Positions 36,478-45,000 of a DNA stretch of 64,000 bases are shown one piece after another. This DNA comes from Rhodobacterales bacterium. GTDB taxonomy: Bacteria; Pseudomonadota; Alphaproteobacteria; Rhizobiales; Stappiaceae. Where the stretch lies: positions 434,001 to 498,000 of the forward strand of contig VIRH01000058.1 of NCBI GenBank assembly GCA_008107755.1, read 5' to 3'. The stretch's first letter is position 1. Every line of letters starts with the position of its first letter. The notes under the pieces were generated by a model. That model was not told where the DNA came from. It ran no database searches and saw only the letters and a program-made list of their open reading frames with translations. A program made the translations under genes and the position numbers.

Positions 36478-37766
36478 TGCTGATCTGGTTCCTTCCCGTA
36501 TTTCTCGTATTCCTGATGATTGGCCTGCCGGTCGTCTTCGGCCTGCTCGCCGCTCCGGGCATCCTCTTGTGGCTGAACGGTCAGGAGCGCGACATCACGC
36601 TTCTCTACCGTAACGTCTACAACGGCATGGACAGTTTTCCTCTGATGGCGATTCCGTTCTTCATGCTCGCCGGCGAGCTGATGAACAAGGGCGGCATCAC
36701 GATGCGCCTCGTCGAATTCTCGCAGGCCCTCATGGGGCACCTGCGCGGAGGCCTTGCGCATGTGAACATCCTGTCTTCCATGTTGTTCGCAGGCCTGTCC
36801 GGCTCGGCCGTTGCCGATACCTCGGCGCTTGGGTCAATGCTGATCCCGGCCATGGAAAAGCAGGGCTATACCCGCCGGTTTGCCGCGGCCATCACGGCAG
36901 CAAGTTCCGTCATCGGCCCGATCATCCCGCCATCAGGTATCATGATCATCTACGCCTATGTCATGGGCGAAAGCGTTGCGGCCCTCTTCCTCGCCGGCAT
37001 CGTGCCCGGCGTCATGGTCGGCATCGGGCTGATGCTCATGGTCAAGGTCATGGCCGACAGATACGACTTCCCCGCCGCCAGTCGCCGCTACACCTGGGGC
37101 GAGCGGGGGCAGGCCTCGTTGAAGGCATTCTTTCCGCTGCTTACGCCGGTCATCATCCTGGGCGGCATCCTCGGGGGCGTCTTCACCCCGACAGAAGCGG
37201 CAGCGGTCGCCGTTGCCTACGCGCTGGTCATCGGCCTCTTCGTGCTGCGGACGATTGCCGTCAGCGAGATTCCGGGCATCCTGAACCGGGCCGGCGTCAC
37301 GTCCGCCGTGGTGTTGCTGCTGGTCGGCGCGGCGATGGCGTTCAAGACGGTCGTCAGCCTGAGCCACGCGCCGGAAATCATGGCCGATTTCATCCTTGGC
37401 CTGACCGAGAACCCGCTGATCCTGCTGTTCCTGATCAATCTGCTGCTGTTCGTGGTGGGCATGTTCCTGGATGCGGGGCCGGCGATCATCATTCTGGGGC
37501 CGATCCTCGGGCCGATCTTCGTCAGCATGGGTGTCGACCCGATCCACTTTGCCATCATCATGAGCGTCAACCTGACCATCGGCCTGGCAACGCCGCCAAT
37601 GGGCCTGGTGCTCTTCGTCGCGGCATCGGTTTCAAGAGAACGGGTTGAAACCATAGCCAAGGCCATCCTGCCGTTTCTTGCGGTGGAGATCGCGGTGATC
37701 TTCCTGATCACCTATATTCCGGCTCTTTCGATGACGATCCCGCGACTGACCGGATTCGCGAACTGA
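36477..37766 (+). CDS. TRAP transporter large permease (DctM type)
   Basis: 429 residues from ATG 36477, overlapping the previous TGA; GTG 36474 is an alternative. About 11-12 membrane helices and the DctM signatures MPFFMLAGELMNKGGIT-like segment FPLMAIPFFMLAGELMNKGG, SSMLFAGLSGSAVADTSALGS, IGPIIPPSGIMIIYA and FLDAGPAIIILGPILGPI. It is the sodium-coupled translocation subunit. In this operon it should import the substrate of the monooxygenase; TRAP carriers serve several sulfonates and sugar acids. Confidence 0.95.
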   Translation: MLIWFLPVFLVFLMIGLPVVFGLLAAPGILLWLNGQERDITLLYRNVYNGMDSFPLMAIPFFMLAGELMNKGGITMRLVEFSQALMGHLRGGLAHVNILSSMLFAGLSGSAVADTSALGSMLIPAMEKQGYTRRFAAAITAASSVIGPIIPPSGIMIIYAYVMGESVAALFLAGIVPGVMVGIGLMLMVKVMADRYDFPAASRRYTWGERGQASLKAFFPLLTPVIILGGILGGVFTPTEAAAVAVAYALVIGLFVLRTIAVSEIPGILNRAGVTSAVVLLLVGAAMAFKTVVSLSHAPEIMADFILGLTENPLILLFLINLLLFVVGMFLDAGPAIIILGPILGPIFVSMGVDPIHFAIIMSVNLTIGLATPPMGLVLFVAASVSRERVETIAKAILPFLAVEIAVIFLITYIPALSMTIPRLTGFAN

Positions 37767-37800
37767 ACCAGAGCTTTTTCATAAGGGAGGTACCTACAAA

Positions 37801-38859
37801 ATGCTCAAGACCACACTGAAGTCACTGACCGTGGCGGCGATGCTCGCCAGCTCGGCAATGAGCGCGGTGGCAGCCGATTACACGCTGCGCGCAACCGCAA
37901 ACTCCAACGAGAACGACGAGGACTACGACGGTCTGGTCGTCTTCAAGAACTTCGTCGAGGCAGCATCCAACGGGGCGATCGAAGTCGAGCTCTTCATCGG
38001 CACGCAGCTGTGCTCCAACGGCGCAGAGTGCCTGCAGGGCGTCGCCGACGGTGCCATCGACATCTATATCTCCACGTCCGGCGGCGCGGCGGGCATCTTC
38101 CCGTATGTCCAGGTTCTCGACCTGCCCTACATGATGGCGGACGACCGGATCGCGGAGCACGTTCTGTCCGGCGATTTCACCCGCACGATGCGCACCATGG
38201 CACTGGAAGACAGCGGCGATGCCATCCGCCTGATGACCATCGGCAACACCGGCGGCTGGCGCAACTTCGCCAACACCAAGCACCGTGTCAAGATGCCTTC
38301 CGACCTGGAAGGCCTGAAGATCCGGACCGTCGTCGCAGACCTGCCGCAGGAACTCGTGAAGGCACTTGGTGCCGCCCCCACCCCGATCCCGTGGCCGGAA
38401 CTCTTCACCTCGCTGCAGACCGGCGTCGTGGAAGGCTCCAAGAACGGCATCACCGACATCATGGGCATGAAGTTCCCGGATGCCGGACTGCAGTATGTGA
38501 CGCTTGACGGTCACGCCTACATGGGCGCGCTGTGGTGGATGAACAACCAGAAGTTCCTCTCCATGCCGGAAGACATGCGCCGCGTCGTCGTGGACGGGTT
38601 CTACGCCCTGCAGCAGGCGACCTTCGCCTCGCCGAAGCGCAAGTCTATCCAGGCGTATGAGGATTTCGTCGCCGGCGGCGGTGATCTCTACGTGCCGACA
38701 CCGGAGCAGAAGGCCGCCTTCAAGGAAGCAGCTGCCCCTGTTTACGAATGGTTCAAGGGCAATGTCGACCGGGGAGACGAGATCTTCGGCGCAATGGAGG
38801 AAGCCGTTGCAGAGGCTGAAAGCTCCATCGACGTGGAACGCGGCGCGGACCTGAACTAG
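37801..38859 (+). CDS. TRAP transporter substrate-binding protein (DctP type)
   Basis: 352 residues. Signal peptide (1-25, ending SAVAA), mature DctP fold with LRATANSNENDEDYDG, CLQGVADGAIDIYISTSGG, DLEGLKIRTV (the strand bearing the key Arg that binds carboxylate or sulfonate) and PWPELFTSLQTGVVEG. Periplasmic receptor for the TRAP permease. It ends the operon, followed by a strong terminator. The ligand is inferred from the neighbours to be a sulfonate such as sulfoquinovose or a glycoside of it; the usual carboxylate ligands cannot be excluded. Confidence 0.94.
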   Translation: MLKTTLKSLTVAAMLASSAMSAVAADYTLRATANSNENDEDYDGLVVFKNFVEAASNGAIEVELFIGTQLCSNGAECLQGVADGAIDIYISTSGGAAGIFPYVQVLDLPYMMADDRIAEHVLSGDFTRTMRTMALEDSGDAIRLMTIGNTGGWRNFANTKHRVKMPSDLEGLKIRTVVADLPQELVKALGAAPTPIPWPELFTSLQTGVVEGSKNGITDIMGMKFPDAGLQYVTLDGHAYMGALWWMNNQKFLSMPEDMRRVVVDGFYALQQATFASPKRKSIQAYEDFVAGGGDLYVPTPEQKAAFKEAAAPVYEWFKGNVDRGDEIFGAMEEAVAEAESSIDVERGADLN

Positions 38860-38892
38860 GTCCTGAAGCCGATCCGTTTCGAACAACATCGG

Positions 38893-38919
38893 AAGACGCC
38901 CCATGATCGGGGCGTTTTC
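38893..38919 (+). terminator. Intrinsic terminator of the monooxygenase-TRAP operon
   Basis: Stem ACGCCCC (38896-38902) and GGGGCGT (38909-38915) with a 6-base loop, extended by A-T and G-T pairs, then TTTT. It begins 34 bp after the dctP-like stop. Confidence 0.88.
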
Positions 38920-39019
38920 CGGACACCGGGTTCAGAACATCTGTGGGGGCCTGCCCTGTCCTCCGGCTCTCGGACAGGCAGAACGCAGATCGGGTCCTCC
39001 GAAGCAAACGCCGGAGGGC

Positions 39020-39505
39020 TCAATTGAACGGATACATCCAGACCTTGTAGTCGCCGACCAGAACATGCGCCTTGTCGATCTCTTCCCCGGTCATCTTCTT
39101 GACCACCTCTTCCAGAGAGATTGCCGCGTCGGGGTCCCCTCCGATGGCAGACAGCGTGTACCACATGTAGGCTCTGACGAGATCAGGCTCCGGCATTCCC
39201 CGACCAACCTCATAGTACCAGCCGACGCCGGACTGCGCGCCCGGATGCCCCTTCATGGCGCTTCTGAGGTACCACTCGAACGCGCGCTGGTCGTCCCGTT
39301 CGACGCCAAGACCCATGGCATACATGACCCCGATCAGTTCCTCGGCATCGGCATTGCCAGAGCGTGCAGCGGGCCGAAGTTCCTTCATGGCCTCCTCAAA
39401 ACGGCCGGCCTCCATCATGTCGCGCGCAGCCTCGATCTCCGCGGCTGCCGGCGAGGCTGCCCCGATCACAAGCGCAAGACACAGTCGTTTCGCCGTTTTC
39501 CTCAT
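39020..39505 (-). CDS. Sel1-repeat (SLR) secreted protein
   Basis: 161 residues from ATG 39505, which has GGAGGA upstream; the same frame runs open to 40588 but that part is the antisense of the peroxidase gene. Signal peptide (1-22: RLCLALVIGAASPAAA) and two or three Sel1-like repeats (NADAEELIGVMYAMGLGVER, AFEWYLRSAMKGHPGAQSGVG, AYMWYTLSAIGGDPDA). Periplasmic adaptor protein of unknown partner. Divergent from the diheme peroxidase; the two genes nearly touch. Confidence 0.8.
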   Translation of the reverse strand: MRKTAKRLCLALVIGAASPAAAEIEAARDMMEAGRFEEAMKELRPAARSGNADAEELIGVMYAMGLGVERDDQRAFEWYLRSAMKGHPGAQSGVGWYYEVGRGMPEPDLVRAYMWYTLSAIGGDPDAAISLEEVVKKMTGEEIDKAHVLVGDYKVWMYPFN

Positions 39506-39526
39506 TGGCTTCGTCTCCTCCCGCTG

Positions 39527-40825
39527 GTGTTCCTTGTTCCCGGCACCGCTCTTTCCGCCAGCCTGCCCTCGCCTCTGACCGAAGACGATTTCATCGCCTT
39601 CGACCGCAAGCAGGCTGCTCTCGGTCAGCTTCTCTTTTACGACAGGATCCTGTCCGGCAACAGGAACATTGCCTGCGCCACATGCCATCACCCACGGTTT
39701 GGAACAAGTGACGGCCTGTCGCTCGGCATTGGAGAAGGAGGTGCGGGCCTTGGACCGGACAGGCGTGCCGGCGACGGTGCCAGCCGGATTCAGAAACGGA
39801 TTCCGCGAAATGCTCCAGGCCTCTGGAATCTTGGCGCAAAAGAGCTTCACACCCTCTTTCACGACGGCCGGCTGTCGCGGGCGGAGACCTTCGGCAACGA
39901 GTTCAATTCTCCTGCGGAGGAATGGCTTCCCTCCGGCTTCAATTCGCTGCTTGCCGCTCAGGCCGTCTTTCCTCTGACGGCGCAATTCGAGATGGCGGGA
40001 AACCCGAAAGAGAACGAGGTGGCGGGCGCGATCCGAGACCGGGTGGACAATGCCTGGCCGATCCTGGCGAAGCGGGTGCGGATCATTCCCGAATACGGGA
40101 CGCTTTTCGTCGATGCATTCAACGATATCGACCGGCCGGAGGATGTCACCATCGTCGATATCGCAAATGCGCTTGCGGCCTTCCAGGCAAGCGAATGGCG
40201 GAGCATGGACAGCCCGTTCGACCGTTATCTTGCAGGTGACGCAACCGCGCTTGCAGCCGATCAGAAGCGCGGCGTTGATCTCTTTTATGGCAAGGCGGGC
40301 TGTTCCACCTGCCATTCGGGCAAGCTCCTCAGCGACCAGAAGTTCCACGCGCTCGGACTGCCCCCCTTCGGCCCCGGACGCACCCGCACCTTCGATCCGA
40401 TGGTGCGTGATGTCGGGGCGATGGGTGAAACCGACCGGCTGGAGGACGCCTATCGCTTCCGCACGCCGATGCTGCGAAACGTCGAACTGACCGCTCCCTA
40501 CGGTCACAATGGCGCCTATCCGACGCTCGAGGCGATCATCCGTCACCACCTCGATCCGGACGCGATGTTGTCCGCCTGGCAGCCGCATATGGCGGCGCTG
40601 CCGGACGCACCCTGGCTTTCGCCCATCGATTTCATCGTCTGGAACGACGCGCGCGAGATCGCCCGCCAGTCTCGTTTCAGGGACATTCGCCCCGCGCCTC
40701 TCTCGGACCCGGAGATTTCCGATCTCCTGGCTTTCCTGAAAGCCCTGACCGGAACCAGTTCCGTCTCATCCCCTCCTTTCGGCATCCCGGACGCTGTGCC
40801 GAGCGGACTGCCCGTCGACCGCTAG
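39527..40825 (+). CDS. Diheme cytochrome c peroxidase (MauG-like) with unclear start
   Basis: About 432 residues if it starts at GTG 39527. Two c-type heme motifs: CATCHHPRFG near residue 50 and CSTCHSGK near residue 260, with the family segments GNRNIACATCH, RNAPGLWNLGAKELHTLFHDGR and FRTPMLRNVELTAPYGHNGAY. It reduces hydrogen peroxide in the periplasm or acts as a MauG-like oxidase. The residues before GTG (FRRFPHWLRLLPLVFLVPGTALSA in translation, shown here in two parts RRFPHWLRLLPL and VFLVPGTALSA) look like a full signal peptide, but no ATG, GTG or TTG is in frame there, and no ribosome site is visible. Confidence 0.8.
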   Translation: MFLVPGTALSASLPSPLTEDDFIAFDRKQAALGQLLFYDRILSGNRNIACATCHHPRFGTSDGLSLGIGEGGAGLGPDRRAGDGASRIQKRIPRNAPGLWNLGAKELHTLFHDGRLSRAETFGNEFNSPAEEWLPSGFNSLLAAQAVFPLTAQFEMAGNPKENEVAGAIRDRVDNAWPILAKRVRIIPEYGTLFVDAFNDIDRPEDVTIVDIANALAAFQASEWRSMDSPFDRYLAGDATALAADQKRGVDLFYGKAGCSTCHSGKLLSDQKFHALGLPPFGPGRTRTFDPMVRDVGAMGETDRLEDAYRFRTPMLRNVELTAPYGHNGAYPTLEAIIRHHLDPDAMLSAWQPHMAALPDAPWLSPIDFIVWNDAREIARQSRFRDIRPAPLSDPEISDLLAFLKALTGTSSVSSPPFGIPDAVPSGLPVDR

Positions 40826-40852
40826 CCGACCGACCGACAACAAGGACAAAGC

Positions 40853-41848
40853 ATGGTTGAACCCTTCAAGGACCGGGCCCACCGGCTGTTTCCGGGCATC
40901 GCGATTGCGGGACTGGTGGCGATTGCGGCCCAGTTTCTCAATGAGCACTATGGTGCGCCGGCGATGCTGATGGCGATCCTGCTTGGCATGCCGCTGAACT
41001 TTCTGTCCGACGAACCGCGCACAGGCGAAGGAATTGCCTTTGCGGCACGCACCCTCCTGCGCATCGGCGTCGCGCTGCTGGGCGTCCGCATCAGCGTGGA
41101 AATGGTGCAGGCACTTGGTCTGCCCTACCTGTTTCTGGTCATTGTCGGCGTGCTGGCGACCATCGGCTTTTCTCTGCTGATAGGAAAATTATTCGGACGG
41201 GACCGCCTGTTCGCCTTCCTCACCGGCGGCGCGGTTGCCATCTGCGGCGCATCGGCCGCCATGGCGATCGGCTCCATCCTGCCGAAACGCGACCATGCAG
41301 AGCGCGATCTCGCCTTCACGGTGATCACCGTGACCGTGCTGTCGACCCTCGCGATGATCTTCTATCCGCTCCTGACAAACGCCCTCGGTCTCTCGCTCGA
41401 TGCGACCGGCGTCTTCCTCGGCGGAACGATCCACGACGTCGCACAGGTGGTCGGTGCCGGGTTTTCGATCTCCGACGAAACCGGCGATCTCTCGACGCTC
41501 GTCAAGCTGATCCGCGTGACGATGCTCGCCCCGATCGTGCTCGTGGCCGCGCTGATCCTGCGCAAGAAGTCCTCAGCCCACAGCTCGCGCCCGCCGCTGA
41601 TGCCTCTCTTCGTCGCCGCCTTCCTCGTCCTCGCCGCGCTGAATTCGTTCGCTCTCATTCCCGAACCGGTCAAGGACCTCTCCGGCCACGTCTCCCGCTG
41701 GGCCTTGCTGGCCGCCATCGCTGCCGTCGGCATGAAGACTTCGATTCCAAAGTTGCTGGAAGTCGGCGGTCCTGCAATCTGGATGCTGGTGACCCAGACG
41801 GCATTTCTGGCGCTCTTCGTGCTTGGCGGGATCTGGGTGATCGGGTAG
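40853..41848 (+). CDS. Putative sulfate/sulfite exporter, YeiH family (PF03601)
   Basis: 331 residues with about ten membrane helices and the YeiH signatures GAPAMLMAILLGMPLNF, RIGVALLGVRIS, LTGGAVAICGASAAMAIGS and FLGGTIHDVAQVVGAG. Family members are annotated as putative sulfate exporters and recur near sulfonate-degrading genes, where they are thought to remove sulfite or sulfate. Here it lies 2 kb behind the monooxygenase-TRAP operon and 27 bp behind the peroxidase, so it may belong to the peroxidase unit; a role in removing the sulfite released by the monooxygenase is inference. Confidence 0.88.
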   Translation: MVEPFKDRAHRLFPGIAIAGLVAIAAQFLNEHYGAPAMLMAILLGMPLNFLSDEPRTGEGIAFAARTLLRIGVALLGVRISVEMVQALGLPYLFLVIVGVLATIGFSLLIGKLFGRDRLFAFLTGGAVAICGASAAMAIGSILPKRDHAERDLAFTVITVTVLSTLAMIFYPLLTNALGLSLDATGVFLGGTIHDVAQVVGAGFSISDETGDLSTLVKLIRVTMLAPIVLVAALILRKKSSAHSSRPPLMPLFVAAFLVLAALNSFALIPEPVKDLSGHVSRWALLAAIAAVGMKTSIPKLLEVGGPAIWMLVTQTAFLALFVLGGIWVIG

Positions 41849-41907
41849 CGATTTCCGGAGTGGGGCCGTCTGGTTCGTGCGGAAGCATGGGCCTGTCGCC
41901 TTGGTGT

Positions 41908-42080
41908 CTGCCGCCCATCCTTCGAGACAGCGCGTTCGCGCTTCCTCAGAATGAGGATGCGGGTAGAGCAGAATCCCAGTGTCGACACCTTCCCACTCCG
42001 CCTCATCCTGAGGAGGGCCGCCTTGCCCGTTTCGAAGGATGGGCCGCTCGTCTCGGCGCCCGCCGCCCTTCGTTCGTAAT
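41908..42080. repeat. Interspersed inverted-repeat element, copy 1
   Basis: The left arm (41911-41958, starting CCGCCCATCCTTCGAGAC) and the right arm (about 41997-42045, CCTCATCCTGAGGAGG ending GAAGGATGGGC) are inverted relative to each other at their outer ends, with different centres. This is the palindromic type of intergenic repeat common in Hyphomicrobiales chromosomes. It is followed by a partial third unit at about 42080-42125. Confidence 0.8.
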
Positions 42081-42227
42081 GGCGCCCACGCATCGTCAGA
42101 ATGAGAATGCGCGTCGAACCTTTTCCTCATATCGGCAGCTCGCCCCCCGCGTCCTCCTTGACACTTCGCTTCATGCTTCGAAAGGGTCTTCTCGGCAGGC
42201 CAGAGTATAGCGTCTTCATCCCGGTGC

Positions 42228-42415
42228 CTGCCGCCCATCCTTCGAGACAGCGCGTTCGCGCTTCCTCAGGATGAGGATGCGGGTAGAGCAAATTCCCGTT
42301 TCGGCAGCCCGCTCCTGCATCGCAAACCCCACTCCGCCTCATCCTGAGGAGGGCCGCCAGGCCCGTCTCGAAGGATGGGCCGCTCGTCTCGGCGCCCGCC
42401 GCCCTTTCGTCGAAA
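42228..42415. repeat. Interspersed inverted-repeat element, copy 2
   Basis: Direct repeat of the element at 41908-42080, with about 90 percent identity by eye in the arms (left arm from 42231, right arm to 42381) and a different middle (42290-42333). The shared outer palindrome and separate centres suggest two insertions of the same family, or one duplication with divergence. Confidence 0.8.
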
Positions 42416-42746
42416 TGACACTTCCGCGCCACCGCAAGATGACGCGAGCGTTTGGTCCGCGGCTCTCAGGCATCGCTTCCCTGCCGATCTCTGAGAACAG
42501 CGCGAGACGGATCGAGGTGAAGGAAGGGGTGGCGGTCTCAGCAACCGCGCCGCTGTGGTGACGGGCCCTTGCGAATTTGACCAAGGAGACCCACTTTGGG
42601 GGGCCGTATCCCACTCGGGGCTTTTCTTGGCCTCTTGAGTGTGAAATATAGCTGCGATCCCACAAAGGGGCGGGCTTCAGCGTCCATCCGGTCGCTGTAT
42701 CGCACAGTGTCCAGCCCGTATCAGCCGGAATATCGAAAGCGTTTGG

Positions 42747-44270
42747 ATGAAAAGCTACATCACCACCCCGATCTACTACGTCAACGGTTCACCGCATATC
42801 GGTCACGCGTTCACGTCCGTGATGGCCGATATCCTGAAACGCAACCGCGAGGCGCTGGGGTATGAGCTGATGCTGTCCACCGGCGTTGACGAGCACGGCC
42901 AGAAGAACCAGGAAGCGGCGGAAGACAAGGGGATGTCGGTCACCGACTATCTCGACATGCGCTGCACCGAGTTCCGGAACGTGTTCGACAAGCTCGACGT
43001 TACCTACGACTATTTCGTGCGCACCAGCCGCGAAGGCCACAAGCAGGCCGTCGCCGGCATGGAGCAGTCGATCTTCGACAAGGACCTGATCGTCAAGAAG
43101 AACTACACCGGCATCTACTGCAAGGGCTGTGAGGAGTTCAAGAAGGAGAGCGATCTCACCGAGGACGGTCAGTGCGCGCTTCATCCGACCATGAAGGTGG
43201 AGCAGACCGACGAGACGAACTACTTCCTCAAGATGGAGCCGTTCCGCGAGCGCCTCCTGCAGCATATTGCCGACAATCCGGACTGGATTCAGCCGGAGGC
43301 TTTCCGGAACGAGCTGACGAAGATGCTGTCGGAGCCGCTGGACGATCTTTGCATTTCGCGGCCGAAAGCCCGCGTCACGCTTGGCATCGAGCTGCCGTTC
43401 GACCAGGACTTCGTCACCTACGTGTGGTTCGACGCGCTGGCCAACTACCTGACGAACATCGGCTGGCCGGACGATGCCGGCTACGAAGCCTGGTGGGCGG
43501 AGTGCGAGCACCTGATCGGCAAGGACATCCTGAAGCCTCACGGGGTCTACTGGCCGATCATGCTGATGGCGGCCGGCCTGCCGCTGCCGAAAAAGCTCTC
43601 CGTGCACAGTCACTGGACGGGTGCCGGCGGCGTCAAGATGTCGAAATCCATCGGCAATGTGGTCGATCCGATCGAGGTGATCGAGAAGCTCGGCGTCGAT
43701 GCGCTGCGCTGGTACCTCGCCCGGCACATGCGCGCCGACAGCGACAGCCAGATATCGGTGGAGTTCATCACCCAGAGCTACAACACGGAGCTGGGCAACA
43801 AGATCGGCAACCTGCTCTCGCGGGCCGCGAAGTTCTCAAAGGCCCGTTTCGACGGCAAGCTGCCGGCACCGGGTGCGCTCACGGCGGAAGATGAAGCGAT
43901 CCGCAAGGCGGTCGTGGACGCAACGACAGGCATGGGCGAGTGGATCAACCTTGCCGATATTCCTGCACGCCTGCAGGCGATCATCACGGTTGCCGATGAG
44001 ATGAACAACTATTTCGCCGAACAGGCACCCTGGGACCTCATCAAGAACGAAGAGACCCGCGAGCGCTGCCAGACGGTGATCTATGTCACGCTCGACAGCC
44101 TGCGGGTTGTCATGGAAGCGCTGCTTCAGGTCATTCCGGGGTCTGCCGGAAAAGCCCTGAAGATGCTGAACGCCCCCGAGATTGCCACACCGTGGAAGCC
44201 AGAACTTGACCGGCTGAAGGGCGACAGCGACCTCGGCGAGATCGAGACCCTGTTCCCGCGCGTTCAGTAA
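42747..44270 (+). CDS. metG: Methionyl-tRNA synthetase (stand-alone copy with one zinc knuckle)
   Basis: 507 residues. HIGH motif at 17-20 (SPHIGHAF), KMSKS at 297-301, and a zinc knuckle C125-x2-C128 and C143-x2-H146. Charges tRNA-Met with methionine. The C-terminal EMAP tRNA-binding domain is absent. Most alphaproteobacterial MetRS lack these cysteines and sit beside tmk, holB and tatD; this copy has neither feature and stands next to repeats, so it could be a second, acquired enzyme of the kind that replaces or backs up the housekeeping one. Only a genome search for another metG would decide. Confidence 0.95.
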   Translation: MKSYITTPIYYVNGSPHIGHAFTSVMADILKRNREALGYELMLSTGVDEHGQKNQEAAEDKGMSVTDYLDMRCTEFRNVFDKLDVTYDYFVRTSREGHKQAVAGMEQSIFDKDLIVKKNYTGIYCKGCEEFKKESDLTEDGQCALHPTMKVEQTDETNYFLKMEPFRERLLQHIADNPDWIQPEAFRNELTKMLSEPLDDLCISRPKARVTLGIELPFDQDFVTYVWFDALANYLTNIGWPDDAGYEAWWAECEHLIGKDILKPHGVYWPIMLMAAGLPLPKKLSVHSHWTGAGGVKMSKSIGNVVDPIEVIEKLGVDALRWYLARHMRADSDSQISVEFITQSYNTELGNKIGNLLSRAAKFSKARFDGKLPAPGALTAEDEAIRKAVVDATTGMGEWINLADIPARLQAIITVADEMNNYFAEQAPWDLIKNEETRERCQTVIYVTLDSLRVVMEALLQVIPGSAGKALKMLNAPEIATPWKPELDRLKGDSDLGEIETLFPRVQ

Positions 44271-44292
44271 ACCTTTCCAGGTTTGAACCAGA

Positions 44293-44336
44293 TCCGCAGA
44301 GCCTCCCGCTAGACGCTCTGCGGAATTTTCCTTTTA
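44293..44336 (+). terminator. Intrinsic terminator of metG
   Basis: 10-bp stem TCCGCAGAGC (44293-44302) and GCTCTGCGGA (44315-44324), 12-base loop, then ATTTTCCTTTT. It begins 23 bp after the metG stop and may also serve the convergent gene at 44350. Confidence 0.85.
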
Positions 44337-44349
44337 AAGAGCCGGTCCC

Positions 44350-45000
44350 TCAAGGTTTTTCGGTCATCCGCCTGCAGTCGCGGCGTGAGATTGTCGTGCT
44401 CGCGATGGCTATGTCGTCGGCGTCCGCGTATTCATACGAAACGTACCAGGCCTTTTCCGCGATGATCGGATCGGCACAAATCTCACTCATCGTGTTCGGA
44501 TGCATCGTCCCTTCGAGCCAGAGCCGCACCTTGTCGCGGTCGATCCCCTCACCGCTTAGGACATAGACGAAAAACAGATACGTCTGTCCGAGTTCCTGCA
44601 AGGTCTCAGCGCCCGCAAACGTAGCATGCGGGGCGACGGTCTTCGGTGGACGGGCATGCTTCGTAAAGGCAGTCTCGTCGACGCCCGGTGCTTCGATGGT
44701 GTCGAGCACGGTGGCTTCGGCCCGCACGGACGAGCTGCCCTGCATGAGCCATGTCACCGCAAGCAACAGAGCAATCATGATATCGCGAAGCAGCAGACGC
44801 TTCGGGTACGAGGGCAGTTGCACACGTTCGTGCTTCACGGTGCTGACCATCCTGACAGACCTGCGGAATGCGCGCGCGAATTCAACTGATCCGTTGCCGA
44901 ACGCGGTTTGCTGCCGGACCATGTCCAGCCCGAGCGCGACCAGTAAACCTCTGGCGAAAGTCGACGGGTACAAACAGATACCGGTCAAGACATGCTCCAT
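44350..45000 (-). CDS. Hypothetical membrane-anchored protein
   Basis: 216 residues from ATG 45000, which has GGAGAG five bases upstream; a later ATG at 44850 would give 166 residues and is the other candidate. A single hydrophobic segment (about residues 71-88, MIALLLAVTWLMQG) is followed by SSSVRAEA, so the protein is either secreted with an unusually long N-region or anchored with the C-terminus outside. The C-terminal half contains YLFFVYVLSGEGIDRDKVRLW and two cysteines. No family recognised. Confidence 0.55.
   Translation of the reverse strand: MEHVLTGICLYPSTFARGLLVALGLDMVRQQTAFGNGSVEFARAFRRSVRMVSTVKHERVQLPSYPKRLLLRDIMIALLLAVTWLMQGSSSVRAEATVLDTIEAPGVDETAFTKHARPPKTVAPHATFAGAETLQELGQTYLFFVYVLSGEGIDRDKVRLWLEGTMHPNTMSEICADPIIAEKAWYVSYEYADADDIAIASTTISRRDCRRMTEKP

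Larger units (their letters stand above)
41849..42746. other. Intergenic region filled by inverted-repeat elements
   Basis: 898 bp without a credible gene. Two related repeat elements (listed separately) account for most of it; the frames on the minus strand here (up to 221 codons) share the same translated repeats and are not genes. The last 150 bp hold the leader of metG. Confidence 0.7.

Noticed and set aside
38903-39526. N-terminal 208 codons of a 640-codon frame ending at the peroxidase stop
   Set aside because: This part is antisense to the Sel1 gene and has no signal peptide, ribosome site or domain until about 39490.
39506-40588. Upstream 361 codons of the minus-strand frame ending in the Sel1 protein
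   Set aside because: It is the mirror reading of the peroxidase gene; a normal ATG with GGAGGA and a signal peptide starts the Sel1 protein at 39505.
41573-42238. 221-codon minus-strand frame and several others between 41.5 and 42.6 kb
   Set aside because: They read through the inverted-repeat elements and translate into repeated motifs seen in all frames.
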